Shown piece by piece: positions 47,401 to 60,510 of a stretch of 64,000 nt of DNA. A program made the position numbers and the translations under genes. How positions within the stretch are numbered: the first letter of the stretch is position 1; the number at the start of each line of letters is the position of its first letter. This stretch comes from Pholis gunnellus (taxonomy: Eukaryota; Chordata; Actinopteri; Perciformes; Pholidae), in assembly GCA_910591455.2 (NCBI GenBank), contig OU342815.1, forward strand, positions 17,439,806-17,503,805, given 5' to 3'. The notes under the pieces were generated by a model. The model did not search any database. It was given only the letters and a program-made list of their open reading frames with translations, and was not told where the DNA came from.

Positions 47401-50287
47401 TGTACGTATGTGGATCATTGGCTTTACAATGGACAAACAAAAAGAATGCAAGTGTTGAAATGTTTCATTTGTTTTGTTTTTAAATGGCAAGAATATTATT
47501 TGTTGTAAAAAAAAAATGAGACGGTGAGATGAGAGTTTGGCGGTTCACCTTTGAGCTGTGTATCGAAGAGAAGAGAGGTAAGAATATACTGTGTCTCTCC
47601 CTTTCCTCCGGCAAAGAACATTTCTCACCGCGATTCTCGTGGGGAAGCTTCTAAAACACATCCAACACCCACATAACTTCGATTAAAGATCTGCACCTCA
47701 GCTGGTAATATCACAGACTAACATTTCACAGTACCCTGCCCCGATACTCTGTCTTTTGTAACTGCTGTGTGTGATTACCCCCGAGGCATCAGTCCTCTGT
47801 GAGCTCTTGGCTGGAATCCCCCAAGGCAATATTACACGCCGGGGTCTTTTTTTACATACTGGTGGTCGGGCAACGGCAAGCTACAGGTCTCTCAGCCCAT
47901 GTTTGGCTCACATCCACGCCATCTGAGAAACATTTTACAATATCAGCCATCGACATCCATCACTTCAGTCTGCATGAATTCATTCCCTAGATCAATTTAT
48001 CCCTTTTCTCTTGGTAACTTCACACATCTCATCAAGCCACATTTGAAATGCCAGTGGTTTCATTGATTTCCATTAGCACAGTTCACATCCCTTGGGTGAG
48101 GCCACAGCCGCGTTGGTCAGGATATTTGAACACTTCAATGCCTTTAGAGATCACTGTGACCACACAGTCCTGTTGTACACTCACTTCTTTCTTCAGCTGA
48201 GCAGTGGTATACTATGTAGATCTGATCAAAAAAGACCAACACTCCATGACATGCTTCCCTTCCCTTCAGTGACCTTCTTTGGCACCTTTTCACCAACCTG
48301 ACTACCTGAGGAGCAGCTCCGGAGTGGTGCCTCAGGTCCATTTGGACAAGGAGAGATGATCGGTTCATTCCCTGTAGGATAGTGGAGGGAACCAGAGAGC
48401 CGGGCCTCTACTGAAGGCACACAGCACTAAGAGCTATTCGGTGGTCCAGGGGACATACTTGAATGTCATGTTGGATCAAATCACACATACTGGGAATAAG
48501 GTCAGCATCGGAAACGTGGAAGACCTCCGTGGCTACAAGGACGGAGCTGAGTCAACATGGGAGTATTATTAAAAAACCACAGCTGTCTCTCGAGGATAGA
48601 GAGTTGCACTTAAAAAATAAATTTCTCAGTTTCTTAGTGGATGAAGCCGCAACAAAAAAAGGCCCAATGCAAAGGTTGTTGGGCCTACAGTCAAATGCCT
48701 CATACCTTGCAGATAAAGGTAAATGCTTTTCCTACCAACAATCTCAATGGCAACAGGCAAACAGGACTGTATTATCAATTCTGCATGGTTTGAAATGGAA
48801 TAATCACTTGATAACCTGGAGTTTAGGACCCAACATAAAGCTCAACAGATTATTGTTCAACAATAATGTAGCTGGATAAAATAATAAAATGAAATCTGCA
48901 GAATTAAAGAAAAATAACTAAAACATATTGGGCTGTTGCCAGCATAATCTTTTATACAATCACGACAAATAATGTAAAATGAAGCATTTCAGTTGTTGGA
49001 TTTTTGGTTTGAAGTGTTACCACATATGATAATGTGATATTGCATACTACTATCCTGGCTACAACTATTGCTCTGTTATATACATAAAATGCAAAGCAAT
49101 CAAGACTCCTTTTACAGCTTTATCCAGGCTGCCATGAGCAGGACCATTAAAGTCATTCATAAAATTGCTCAATCAACAAAATCCTAGCAGGCTCCTCTGT
49201 CACCTGATTTGATCCTCTGACCCTTTTGTACGATGATCATGCATCAGAACTGCCAAGATCAAGCACAGAGCTATACGTGCCTCACCTAGCAAGAGCATCC
49301 CTGGGAATGCTTTTGTCAGCAACATGTGAGCGTCTTCGCTAAATGTCAGATAACAAGGCTAAAGGAAAAAGAAGTGCATGCACGCATAAGCTCATGAAGA
49401 TATACTACGATCTCCCCGGCCTCCAGCGGTATTACTAGGCAGTTGTGAAGAGAATTTAGCCGGGGAGAAAGTCAATGAAGTGATGATGAGAATGAGCCCC
49501 CTGATGCAGCTGATTGATTTTTTCAGTGAAAAATGGCAGGTGCGTAGGGAGTACTTGTCGGCACTACACACATCGCAGACGGTATGGGGAATCGTTTTTT
49601 TACTGGGTGATCTCACGCTACCTGAATTTATCTTGGAGGGGTTACTGCAGTATGCCTTGAATTGAAGAGGCGTTTGACCTTGATTGAAAATCCCTCACCA
49701 CTTTGGATACATTTTGTTGGAGACCATTTTGGGTTCATTTTTTGGGGGAAATTATCCTCATTAGCCACTAAAAATAAAAGAAATGTCAGCCTTTTTGGTG
49801 GGACAAATCAGAGAACATTTTTTTTTAGGTGAAGCTCAGAGCCCAGCAAATGTTTAGACAATTATCTAAAATTGAGACTACAACCAACTGAGTGAAGGTT
49901 AACAGAAGCCTGAGTAACTACAGCACCAAAACAACATTGATATGATGTCTGTAGTAATCCATAACTGCCTCCTGCACCATTCTGTGGTATGAGGACGTAA
50001 ACCTTAGCATCGTGCTGCAATATGCACCTTAATCAGGTGCTTCTCAGCTCAAGGACAGCGAGCTTTAGAGGAAAAAAAAGCACTGGAGCACATTGATTGA
50101 TTCTACTGGATCTTCATGGTCGGCAAAATGCACAAAGGCATGAGGAACATTTTTGTTTTAAATAATAGCTGTAATTTAGTGTTTGCTGTGCTAGCAGCAC
50201 GGCCTAAAGGACAATTGTATTGTTGCTCTATATAACATCTGCACAATAGAAACTAGACAGACAAGACATAAAAGATAAGTAGGTATG

Positions 50288-50405
50288 AGGTGCCCCGGTA
50301 CCTGACCTGGTAGAGACCCATGTGCCGAGGCTGAGTCCTTACCTCAGAGGCCGGGGTTCAAATGTAACTCTCTTTCCTGGCCATCACTGTCACAATAAAA
50401 AAAAA
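50288..50405 (+). mobile_element. tRNA-derived SINE
   Basis: A box-A-like stretch (ACCTGACCTGGTAGAGACCC), the spacer CATGTGCCGAGGCTGAGTCC, and a box B GGTTCAAAT at 50355-50363 are followed by ATCACTGTCACAATAAAAAA. This is the layout of a common teleost tRNA-derived SINE. Substitutions in both boxes show an old copy. It is not a functional tRNA gene. Confidence 0.72.
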
Positions 50406-51446
50406 GCAATATAAGAATTGAAACTAAAAGAAATTGTTGGTATTTTAGCTATTTATTATCGCCATTAAGTTGGTTGACTAAAAACAAATGATAGTCAAAG
50501 TAGGAAAGGCTGAGCTATCTTTGGCTGAGCATGCAGCACTTTTAGACTTTTTGATCACGTAGTGGGTACCAACTTTACATTTCTACCGCAACAAAATCAT
50601 CAGCATGTTGTTCATTCTATCTAGATCTGTTTGAACTTACCCACGTCCTGTGTTTTCTTAAGTGCGTACTGCAAGCTATCTGTCAGCTGCAGCTCAAGGC
50701 TGTACAAAGGGGGTGAAAAGATTAAATGTAAAAACAGAGAGAAAGTATCTATAATGGCTGCATCTTTGAGCATCTTTCCAGCTGGTTTTTTCACCGGAGT
50801 GGAAGAGGAGGAGGTGGGAGGTGATGGGAAGGGGGATGAACAGATGAACTGATGGCCTTTTGCTGTGTTTGACAGGACTACAGCCTGGCCAGGATTGTTC
50901 TCTGCTTCCCAAAAGACACCAGTCAGCTGCTGGAGGCTAATGTTAATTGGAGCTTGTCAGCAGAGCAGCCTTTAGAAAAAGGGTCAAAGAAAAGGTCAGT
51001 GTGCTATATTGTAATTATTGTACATGTTAAAACGAGAACCTGTTCTTCTTTCACAAATCTGACACCAACATCTTTTTTTCCAGAATAGAATTTGTCTCCA
51101 AGTAGAAAAGGGAGCTTCACCCGCACTCACTGTTGATACGACTATGTGATTAATTATTACTCTGTCTGAAAAGATATTTAACTGTTGTCGACTGACTGTT
51201 GACTCATACAGTCTTTGTGATGGATGGTGAAATAGTAGAATATTAGCTGGGTACTGATAGTGATGGAATAGAATGGAACTGACTGTCAGTACCAGTGCCA
51301 GTTGTTTTTTTTAAAGTCTCTCTCTTTCTAATATCGATCTGTGCGATCAATGAAATTATGGTCAAAGTTAGAGAAATATTGTGGCTATGACAAATAAGAT
51401 ATGATTATGGTGTGATTAGGATTATGAAACTAAAATACTTTATTAT

Positions 51447-51823
51447 TGGAAGGAATAATTTGACTTAGATGAGATGATCAATACCAATTTCATATATTGA
51501 GCAGGTTTGTTTAGCTTAGCATAGAGACTGGGAACGGGGGGAAACAGCTAGGCTGTGTCCAAAGGTAACAAATGTACCTACCAGTCCCCGTAAAGCACAC
51601 CAATAAAACACATCTTTGTTTGTTGTTCGTTTCATAAGCACAAAAAAAGTGAACTGTAAAGATGAGGAGTTGCAGTTTTACAGGGGGTTATATGTGTGTG
51701 AGTATTTCTTGTCTGGGAGCAGTGACTTCTTGTCTTCACTGTGCGAAAACTAGGCAACCAGCAGAGACTCCAGGTTACAACGTGAATAAATATTTCCCAT
51801 ATTGTTGAACTATTCCTTCAAGG
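51447..51823 (+). mobile_element. Teleost short non-autonomous repeat, family A, copy 2 (near full length)
   Basis: Runs from GGAAGGAATAATTTGAC to GTTGAACTATTCCTTCAAGG, whose ends are rough inverted repeats of each other. Inside are GTTTAGCTTAGCATAGAGAC, GGGGGAAACAGCTAGGC, GTGTCCAAAGGTAACAAATG, GGGGGTTATATGTGTG and ATTTCTTGTCTGGGAGCAGT. It matches the remembered family throughout and shares blocks with 9993-10290. The terminal inverted repeats suggest a DNA-transposon derivative. Confidence 0.6.
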
Positions 51824-52199
51824 TAATATCGTGGTTTCGGTTGAAAAACTACCTGTTATGGTCAGAAAATGACCGTTGTGATTGTTAAAAGAAATCAACA
51901 TCGGTTGTCACACGCTTTACTGATGTAATCTTTACTATCACTAGGAATTATGTACATGTGAAATGAATCCGTCCTACTTTACAATTTCCGACTAATACCA
52001 ACCTTAAGAAAGTAGTGTGTCCTATATATAGTGTGGTGTGAAGTTACTGACCTTTAAGCCTAACCAAACCTGAATTATAACACATATTTTGTTGTTCAGT
52101 TTGGAGAACTTGTGTTGCACTTTTGTTTTACATAACTAGGGATTTATTGTCAACTAAATGAGAAAAATAACAGGTGAATTGTTTTTTTATAGCATTATG

Positions 52200-52425
52200 T
52201 TTTAAAGGGCACATCTAATGCTAACTTTTTGGGTTCATGCTTGTGTTTTTGTTTTTTTACCATAACATGTTTACATGCTTTAATGTTCCAAAAACACACA
52301 TTTGTTCTCATATTGTCTGTCTGAACACCTGAAGCTCTCCATTTTAGCACCTGTCTCTTTAAGCCACCCCCCCCTAAAACGCCCAGTCTGCTCTGATTGG
52401 CTTGTGAGAAAAATATGGTGCACCT
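52200..52425 (+). mobile_element. Teleost short interspersed repeat, family C
   Basis: TTTTAAAGGGCACATCTAAT, ACATGTTTACATGCTTTAAT, TGTCTGTCTGAACACCTGAA, CACCTGTCTCTTTAAGCCAC and GCCCAGTCTGCTCTGATTGG appear in the order of a repeat found widely in teleosts. The right end is not clear. Class inferred, recognition from memory. Confidence 0.5.
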
Positions 52426-52660
52426 TTTCAAAGGAATAGGTATTTTTGTTGTTCCATCTTTAATCCGTAATGTTTCTGTGTAAATGTAATGACAGGCTGA
52501 TTACCCCGTGTTTAACGGCACATTGCAATGAATTGTGGGTAATTCCCTTGGGCAAAGTCTGCGTCTAATGCTGACCTACAGAAAGGGTTCAGAAAGGACT
52601 CAAAACGTCTGCGAGAAAGCCGCCAAACACTCGAAGATTTAACAGTGGGACAGAACTAAA

Positions 52661-52697
52661 CCCTCACGGATTTTGCAGATCCGCGAGTCCGTGAGGG
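52661..52697. repeat. Hairpin with 10-bp perfect stem
   Basis: CCCTCACGGA at 52661-52670 pairs with TCCGTGAGGG at 52688-52697 across a 17-nt loop that contains GATCCGCGAG. Confidence 0.8.
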
Positions 52698-55600
52698 TGG
52701 AGATTGAGATTGGGCCACAGTTCTCAAACCGTGGGAGGAGATTTTCGGATGGGGGCAGTATGTTGTGATGAGCCTGCATGTGACATAGATAGAGATGCCA
52801 CATCTGAATGGCTTTTTGAATCACATGCTTGCTGATGCAGCATACAAAAACTGACTCTGTTGTCTTATTTCACAGTGGTATGGTATGTTAGGCACTCAGG
52901 ATACCCAAATACAAGCAATGAAAGAGTGAGTTTTTGACAACATGTTCCCTCCAGCATACATAAATTCAGTCAGACAAGCTTCATTTGCGCAACATCAGAG
53001 GAGAAGAGAAAGGAATTCAGTTTTCTTTCATAGATGTCTCTATTGTAGGCTGACCCGATGGCAACATCACTCGGAGGCTGTTAACCCACAATACATCAGG
53101 TGACACCTGTCTGTCCTGTGCTGCCCTTCCCATTTTGTCCTCGACCCACTCCTGTCCATCCTCCCTGGCGGTGTCAGACAGAAATCTCCCTGGGCCAAAC
53201 TGTGCCATGTCCATTCACTGCTTCCACCCCGTCAACCAGCAAACATCTTCAGATTGGATCGCCTGACCCAACCCCCACCCCCGCGGCTAAATAGATTGCC
53301 CCCATTCCCCCTCCACAGACAGGTGGAGACAAGTGGAAATGACTGTCTCTCTCTGCTGGACATTCATCACACCTGCTTCCTCTCTCGTATCCACTAAACA
53401 ATGTAGCAGAGATAATACAGCATTAGAGTCTTCACCTTCATCATGCTGACATTTGTTACGCCTCGGCAGAGCTGCTGCTTGATCCAGCGCATGTTTCAAC
53501 ATCACATCTTTAATCTGTGTAAACAAGTCAAAGGCCAGCGTGGTTTAGGAGGGAGAGGATGGAGAAACATTATTCAGACTGAAGCACGTAGCGCGCCGGG
53601 TGAACTCCAAACGGAGATTAGAGTGTATAGTCATGTCACGGGGAGTCAAGACAGTCACGTCTTGTGTGCTTGTGTGCGCACATGAATGTGGCTGTAGCAG
53701 GTGTTTTCTCTGTGACAATCGAGTGGACTGTCCTCGTTCAGATTCCCAACCCCAGGCTGTAAATAATAAAGAAAAGTGTGACGTTTGAAATTGACATTTT
53801 TAATCTGCAGTGCCTCTCCCCATGATGTTATCTACTGTACTGTCTAAGGACTGAGAGGAGGGGGGACACATTAATCTAAGAAACACATTATTTTAAAACC
53901 GTCATAAAACATTATTTATTGTGCATACAACATAAACGTGAGACAATATACTGCCTCTATGGGAAGAAGCAGCAGGTGTGTCAAAAGTAATATGATGTTT
54001 GAAAACATTTAGTATGCAAAACACATGACAACTCATATTTATACACAGTAATCCATAGTGGAAATGTTCACATTAACTCGGCAAAGAAAGGGTACAGAAC
54101 ACAATAATTAGTTGGAAGAAGAATATGGATAATGGATACTGCTGTCCTCCATCTCTCTGCTGCCAGTAACAGTGAGCATTTCTCTATGATGACTAATGAC
54201 AGGGATGTTGATAACAGACATAACAACCCGTGATGCATGTGGACTATTATGCTGTATTATTACATTTGTTCTTTAGGCAATTTTATTTGTTATGCCAAGC
54301 ATTCGAAAATTATGTTACAAGATGATGTTAATGCTGATTGTTATTCTCAAAAGTCTGAGGTCAATGCTGAGATGAACCAATTGGCCACAATGAGCTATTT
54401 CATTGGCATATTCATTTTAAAACTGCACTTAATTTGTCCTTTTTCTTAATGCTGTCTCAGGGTGACATCTTCCTTATGAAACAGATGTAGAGGTTGTGAA
54501 AGCATTGTGTTCTCACTAGCAAAGGAAACACAGTGCAGATGAGGTAAAAGCTGAAATACATAAAATCACACGCATGCCCTCAAAATGAAAGCCCACAGCT
54601 CAGATCAGTCTAAGCCCTGCTGAGACTTGACAGTGCATACAAGTTGGCATATCTACCCAAAAGCACTCTACAATATTTCACTGACCAGAAATAGAGCGTG
54701 CATCTTTCATTGAGCGGCACGGTGAGATGAGAACATCAGTCGGAACAGAGTTTCTATTTGAGGTTGTCAATTTGTACAAAGTAAATAACAGGCTTGCACT
54801 CTCAGTCCCACCATTTAATGTGATGCAGTTTCAATGCAAGGTGGATCCTTCCCTATATTGAATGCGGGAGCATGTGCGAAAGGAAGACATAAATTCATAG
54901 ATTTTCAATGAAAATTCAATCAATCTTTTAAAAAACACCTTAGTAGAAATAACTGGACTACCTTAGATATGTAATTTGTATTTATTGTTGGTGCTGAATT
55001 GAGTTTGATTTAAGAAGTGCCAGCACTATTTATATAGATGTTTTTTTGAACTGCACAAGATCACTTTGAGGTAATATTTAATCTTATCAGAACTTCATTA
55101 AACCCTCATTAAATGGCAAATTATGTCAGAATAAAAGATACTCTTGTATTGATGATTGAAGGGTTTGACTTTTAGATTATATAAAATAATACAATCAAAT
55201 AAAGATTAAATAACAATTGGCAAAAGCATTGGAATTACAGGTCTGTTCTAGTCTAGTAATGTATCAATCCATATATCCATGTTCATTTGAATAATAAGGA
55301 GCAAAAAGAGTAAAATCGTAATATGAAGGCTAGTGCACTGAAACATGAACATCAAGCCAGAGCACAACCGTTTTATGCTTTGTTAGTAAAGGTCAGGCCG
55401 GCACATTGATGATGTGCTTATTATCTGTCTCAGCGACAATCTGTTTAAAATTACCTCATTATGTTGATGACCAAATCAAGTGCACCCCTGGGCCCCATGC
55501 ACTCCTCCTTAGATACTGCTTATGCCAAGTCACGGGCTACCAGTGCTGTCATGTTAGACCTGATGAGAGCTGTAGGGCATCTGATACTACATGCATGCCA

Positions 55601-57501
55601 GCTTAGCCATGACACGATATTAATGATGTTAAAGCCCACCCTGTCAGGCTGCCTGATCTCCTTATAAGGATCACAAACAGGTGAGGCTGCAGGCTCCTTC
55701 ACGTGTTGAGTGTGTATTGAGCTAACAAATAGAACATTTTCCAGAAATGTATTCATGCATGAAATCACAATGGAAATATTTATGTTGCCTTTATAATTCC
55801 ATAATCTATTTGCCTTCTTCTGTATATACGAGACATATGATTGTTGTTTTTGCTGTATTTACAAACAGGTCAATCAATAGTGGGAGTATAGGAATTACAT
55901 AATCTATGTTATCTTTGTGCAGGCGGGATTTATGGTGAAAACAAACATGGAGGACGAAAAGGACACACCAAACATTGATGAAAAAACAAAAAGGTTTTTG
56001 GCTCAAAAGTGTAGAAAGAAGATGGCGTTATATAATTTACTTTTAGGTTGTATAAATGGTATAACTTACTAAATCGGAAAACATCATATTGTTTTTTCTG
56101 TAGTATTATACGGAAATGTATAGTCTGGATCTGGTCGATACATTCATTAGCATTTTTAGCTCAGACAATCTTGTTGTGTTCATATGCATAACGGAGGGAT
56201 GAAAAACATGTCCATTATCGTCATCATTGCTGTAATTTGACCAAGATGCAGGCAGGGAGATGCTCCCCACTACAGAGTTAAATGCTGAGGAAGAAGACAC
56301 CAGACTTTGAAAACATGCCTGTAAGGTTTGATTTTTAGAATAATATTGTACAAAGTGCTTTCACATCCCCACTTACCTTCCAGTAACACTTTGAGTTGTT
56401 GATGTGCGAGGCCTGCAGTGTAGCCTGAAGAAAAACTCCCATCAAAACCACATCAGAAGCTTTCAAGAAGTATTGAATTAGTATTCTCGACATTTCTTTT
56501 TTTCACCTACAGTAGCTCGATTGATTATTCACTATTCATTTCAATCAATTTCTTTGGTGCTTTGTTTGGGCTAAACTGTTGTGTTGAGTGAATGCTTTCA
56601 TGCAGAACATGTAAGTGGCCACCCAAGTTCTTATTGACGAGTCTAAAGCAAACCGAAAGATCAGGCACTCACAATCTTTTGACAGGAATCAAAAGCAGTC
56701 AAGCCTTGACACTTATCCCACTGGGATCTGTACTATTAAACAGCTCTGTATGATGGGCCACTGCTACAGTTGGAAACATTTGACAAATACCAACAAAAAA
56801 AGTCTGCTTCCAAATCCACAAACGTAACCAATACAGGAAAACCACAGGGTGGACAAAACTGAGTCTACAAGCTAAAACCACGCAGCAGATTTTTTAAAAA
56901 GACTGTGTTGAGAGCCACCCAGATAATTCTGACCATTATTAACCTCTGGCTGACCCTAATTCAGCTTCACAATCCCCCGGATTCTGAGGATTAATGCTGC
57001 ATTTAAATAATTAGGGTCAGCAATGGACAACCACCACATATATAAACCTCTGCTGACATGACCGCTATTGAATTTAATAAGACTGTGCAGCCACAATGAG
57101 CTGTCATCCTATATGGAACCGGTGGATAAAAATGTGGCAGGAAATAACACGTTGATTAGTCTTGTTTTATGCAGCAAGCTGCTCTGTTATATTACAGCCC
57201 ACATGTACTGAATGGCATTCATATACGAATGGATGTTAAAAGGAGTAAAATGTTAGAGTCAGTAGTTGGTATGCATTATAACAATTATTCAGTAGTGGTT
57301 CTCATTTATCAGATGCTCTTTGAGAAGCAAAGCCCTATTACACATTATGTGTAAAGGTCAGATGCGGGTTAGACATTTTGGTAGACAGCTTGGGATCTAT
57401 TGACCATGAAAACAATTCTGAAATAGGTATTTGCAACTAACTATTAGATCCAGATTCCCTCAGGAGTCGGTAGAAAGGGGCAAAAACAAGAGTGATATTG
57501 G

Positions 57502-57538
57502 ACATTTACACATCCACATTTGCTGTATGTGTAAATGT
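57502..57538. repeat. Hairpin with 12-bp perfect stem
   Basis: ACATTTACACAT at 57502-57513 pairs exactly with ATGTGTAAATGT at 57527-57538 across a 13-nt loop. Confidence 0.8.
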
Positions 57539-59088
57539 GTTTATAAAGTTATAATATGTCAATGTTGTGTTTAAAGTACAGCTGCGTCTGCTGCACCCAT
57601 ATGGCCAAAAATGCAGGTTCAAATGCAGGAAGAGCAGGTCTGAAGGTAGCTTGCCCTGTTTTGTTTGTATCTCTTGCACTCACACGCGCACGTCCATGCT
57701 CAGTCCTGCAGATGCTTTCACGCTATTGACAGCTGGTGGTGATAACATGCCAAGAAATGCAGCAATGCATCGATTTAGGCAAGGAAGAAGAAGACTGCTA
57801 GCAAAGTAAACAATGTAGCTTTTAACATGTTCATTGGGCCTCAAAGACACAAAAACACACATTTATTGTCATCGCACAAAAATGAAAACATGCCATATGA
57901 ACTAAAGCCTTCCTTTGAATTGAAACAACTGACTAATAGACACATCCATTCACTGTAGCAAATACAGTAAGGCTGAAGGCATACAGTATCTGTGAGTACT
58001 GAATATAAAATAACCCCCTACATAGCACAAGGCGTTATTTCCACCGTCATCAATCCGCTGGCTTTCATCGCGCTGAATCTCATTTAACACCTGCTGTTGG
58101 TATTTTGGATCAGCGTGAAGTACAGCATTTAATTCCATTTAAATGTATTCTACACCCAACTCGATGTTACTGTAAATTCCCTTTGAAAAGAGTAGTGCAC
58201 CTCCACACCCCAAGAAGGTAAGGGAATCTTCTACCAGGCTAAAAGAGAGAATTACTGTAGCGCGAGTAAGACGACACTTCAAACAACTAATTGATCCATG
58301 CAGTGGGAAATATGATCTGAACATTTTGAAAAATACTTTCGGCTGCTTTAGAAGTGCTAATTCGAAAAATGGATCCCATATAATAATGTCTAAAAACAGA
58401 GCGCCCGTCACTCACCACCTTTGTGAAGGGCATTTCTCCCTGAAAGCTTTGACGGTATAACGTCTGTTATTTGCTGTGTGCATGTGTGTGGATGAAGGTG
58501 AAGGGTGTGTGGTTGGTAAATATTTCTCCTCTCTTCTTTTTTCACTCTTTCTGTCCCTCTTTCTTTGGTCACAGCTTGCGTCTTTGCCACTATTTGAGGT
58601 TAAAATCAGCATTGCCTTCGGCCCGAATTGCTGAGTGAGTGACAGGTCAGTGACAGGAAACAAATGTGAGCCTTCATCACACTGGGCAACCACATAAACA
58701 TTCGGCAACCCCAGGGCCGCGCTCTGAATTGCTAATTCGTTTGTGATGAGGGAGACAGGGAACGTATTTTGAGGTGGGAAACCATGGGTGTCACAAGTCT
58801 ACCCCAGCTTTCATTTACAAAGTCATCAATTCAGTGTGTTTTTCACTTCCCCCACTGCTTTCAGACGGAATGGACAGTTTTTCTGTTTTCAACAACATTG
58901 ATCAGCTTCTGTGCTGCGAGCTGCCGGGACTCGGGATATTAGAGAGAAAATGATCAGCTAGGCCTGGAGAAATTGCTCACCACTGGGAGGCTTTGATTGA
59001 CTTTCCTTGGGGGTGGGGACACTGCCTTAGATCTACTTCGAGGTCTCTGTAGATATACTAGTCCACAATGCAGTAGGAAGGACAGCAG

Positions 59089-59091
<3 letters not shown>

Positions 59092-59128
<37 letters not shown>
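59092..59128. repeat. (TG)n microsatellite, about 18 units
   Basis: Pure TG run. Confidence 0.95.
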
Positions 59129-59131
<3 letters not shown>

Positions 59132-59477
59132 ATGTTGAAGAACAGAGTAACAAAAGGCCAACACAGGAGAAGGTGGGATGTCTGGCCCACTCTGTGTGGG
59201 TTGTAAACTACTTGTTTGTTTTTCTATTTTGGGTGAAGTGCTGCTTTGTGTTTCACATCTGAGGCCAGAGCTCCAACGTGAAAAGTAAAAAACGCTGCAG
59301 TAAAGCAGAAAAAGTGTAGAGATAGAAGTGTGTACAGGATAAAGAGATGATCGACCCCATATGAACCGAGTTTAAGATCCCATGCGATCCACGTCTTACA
59401 AATCGAGTCCGACATATTTGCCAAGCAATAAGCCCTTTATTTATTTACTCACTAACTAAGGCACCTCAATAATGCAA

Positions 59478-59495
59478 GGGGGGGGGGGGGGGGGG
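59478..59495. repeat. Poly-G tract (about 18)
   Basis: Homopolymer run; true length uncertain. Confidence 0.85.
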
Positions 59496-60194
59496 TATAG
59501 AGGAAGAGACATGAGGCAACAATACTGCATCAGGTTAAGGGACAGGTGCATGCTGGTGTTCTGAAAACAACGGGAAGTTAGTTATTGTTGTTTGGCCCAC
59601 TTATCAACACTGTTAGCAGTTGCAGCTGTTGAAATTAGCTACATTAATTACATTAAAACTGTTAGCACTCCAGATAGTTGCAATTAGCGGCAAATATTGG
59701 TACACCTTCTTGGAGTCAAAGCTCAGTCAAATCTGATACATGACACATATTAGACTTCCAGAGCACATGATTATGGCAATGTCCATCATGAATACAAATT
59801 CATAAGCCCACTATGAAAAAAAATAAAGACTTCAAAACCTTCACATTTTGAAAAGACAGTGATGGCTGTCTGTATAGCCACATGGCAAACAGGAATGGGT
59901 GAAGACAGAATTTATTGTCTTGATTTTGTCTGACCTGGGGGCCAACAGTATCTTGAAAACTGCTATAATGAAAAGTGTGGGTTTGGTCTTTTGCACGTGA
60001 GATCAGTGGCTTTTAAAATAAGCACCAGGCCAGCACCACACTTCTGTTCTTTTCCACAAAAAAAGGGAAGTCTAACTCAAAGGCCAGGGATGTATGCACC
60101 CATGCAAAACAGTGTGAGTAGCCAAAATGTTAACCTTTCTGTTATGATCGCAGATCTTTTTAGAATGGCTGCCTTAAAACAGGCTACCAATACC

Positions 60195-60510
60195 TAAAGG
60201 GCCAGTGTGAAGCATTTATGGGGATCTACTGGTAGAAATAATACAATATTAATCACCTGATTGCAGACTAAAGAATGATTGAAATGTTAAGGTTTTGTTT
60301 TGACCTTAGAATGAGCCTTTTATATTTACATATATGAGTGGGCACCCTTCAGGAAGCCGGACACTATTTTCTAGCCCAAAACCAGTCAAACCCCTGACTC
60401 TAGATAGGAACATTCATGTTTTCGCGTCGGCCGCCGTAGTTCTCTTTCACGCTTGGGACAAGGGAGAAGTTCAGCTCGATGCCGTCAAATCCTAAATACT
60501 GGCCATTTAA
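60195..60510 (+). mobile_element. Teleost short non-autonomous DNA repeat, family D, apparently complete
   Basis: Begins TAAAGGGCCAGTGTG and ends ATACTGGCCATTTAA, so the tips are imperfect terminal inverted repeats. Inside are ATTTATGGGGATCTACTGG, GACCTTAGAATGAGCC, a GCCGCCGTAGTTCTC block and AAATCCTAAATACTGGCC. This is the arrangement of a repeat abundant in teleosts. It is about 316 bp and non-coding. Confidence 0.6.

Larger units (their letters stand above)
36430..50287 (-). other. asic4: asic4 intron 1, middle part (no exon found)
   Basis: 13.9 kb of largely AT-rich DNA. A repeat fragment near 36.6 kb, an AC-rich microsatellite at 38.4 kb and GC-richer patches near 43.3-43.8 kb are the only features seen. 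Open frames such as 48463-48879 have no domain or splice context. Confidence 0.65.

Noticed and set aside
50288..50405. Functional tRNA gene
   Set aside because: Box A and box B are present but the arms do not pair into a tRNA; the flanks match a SINE.
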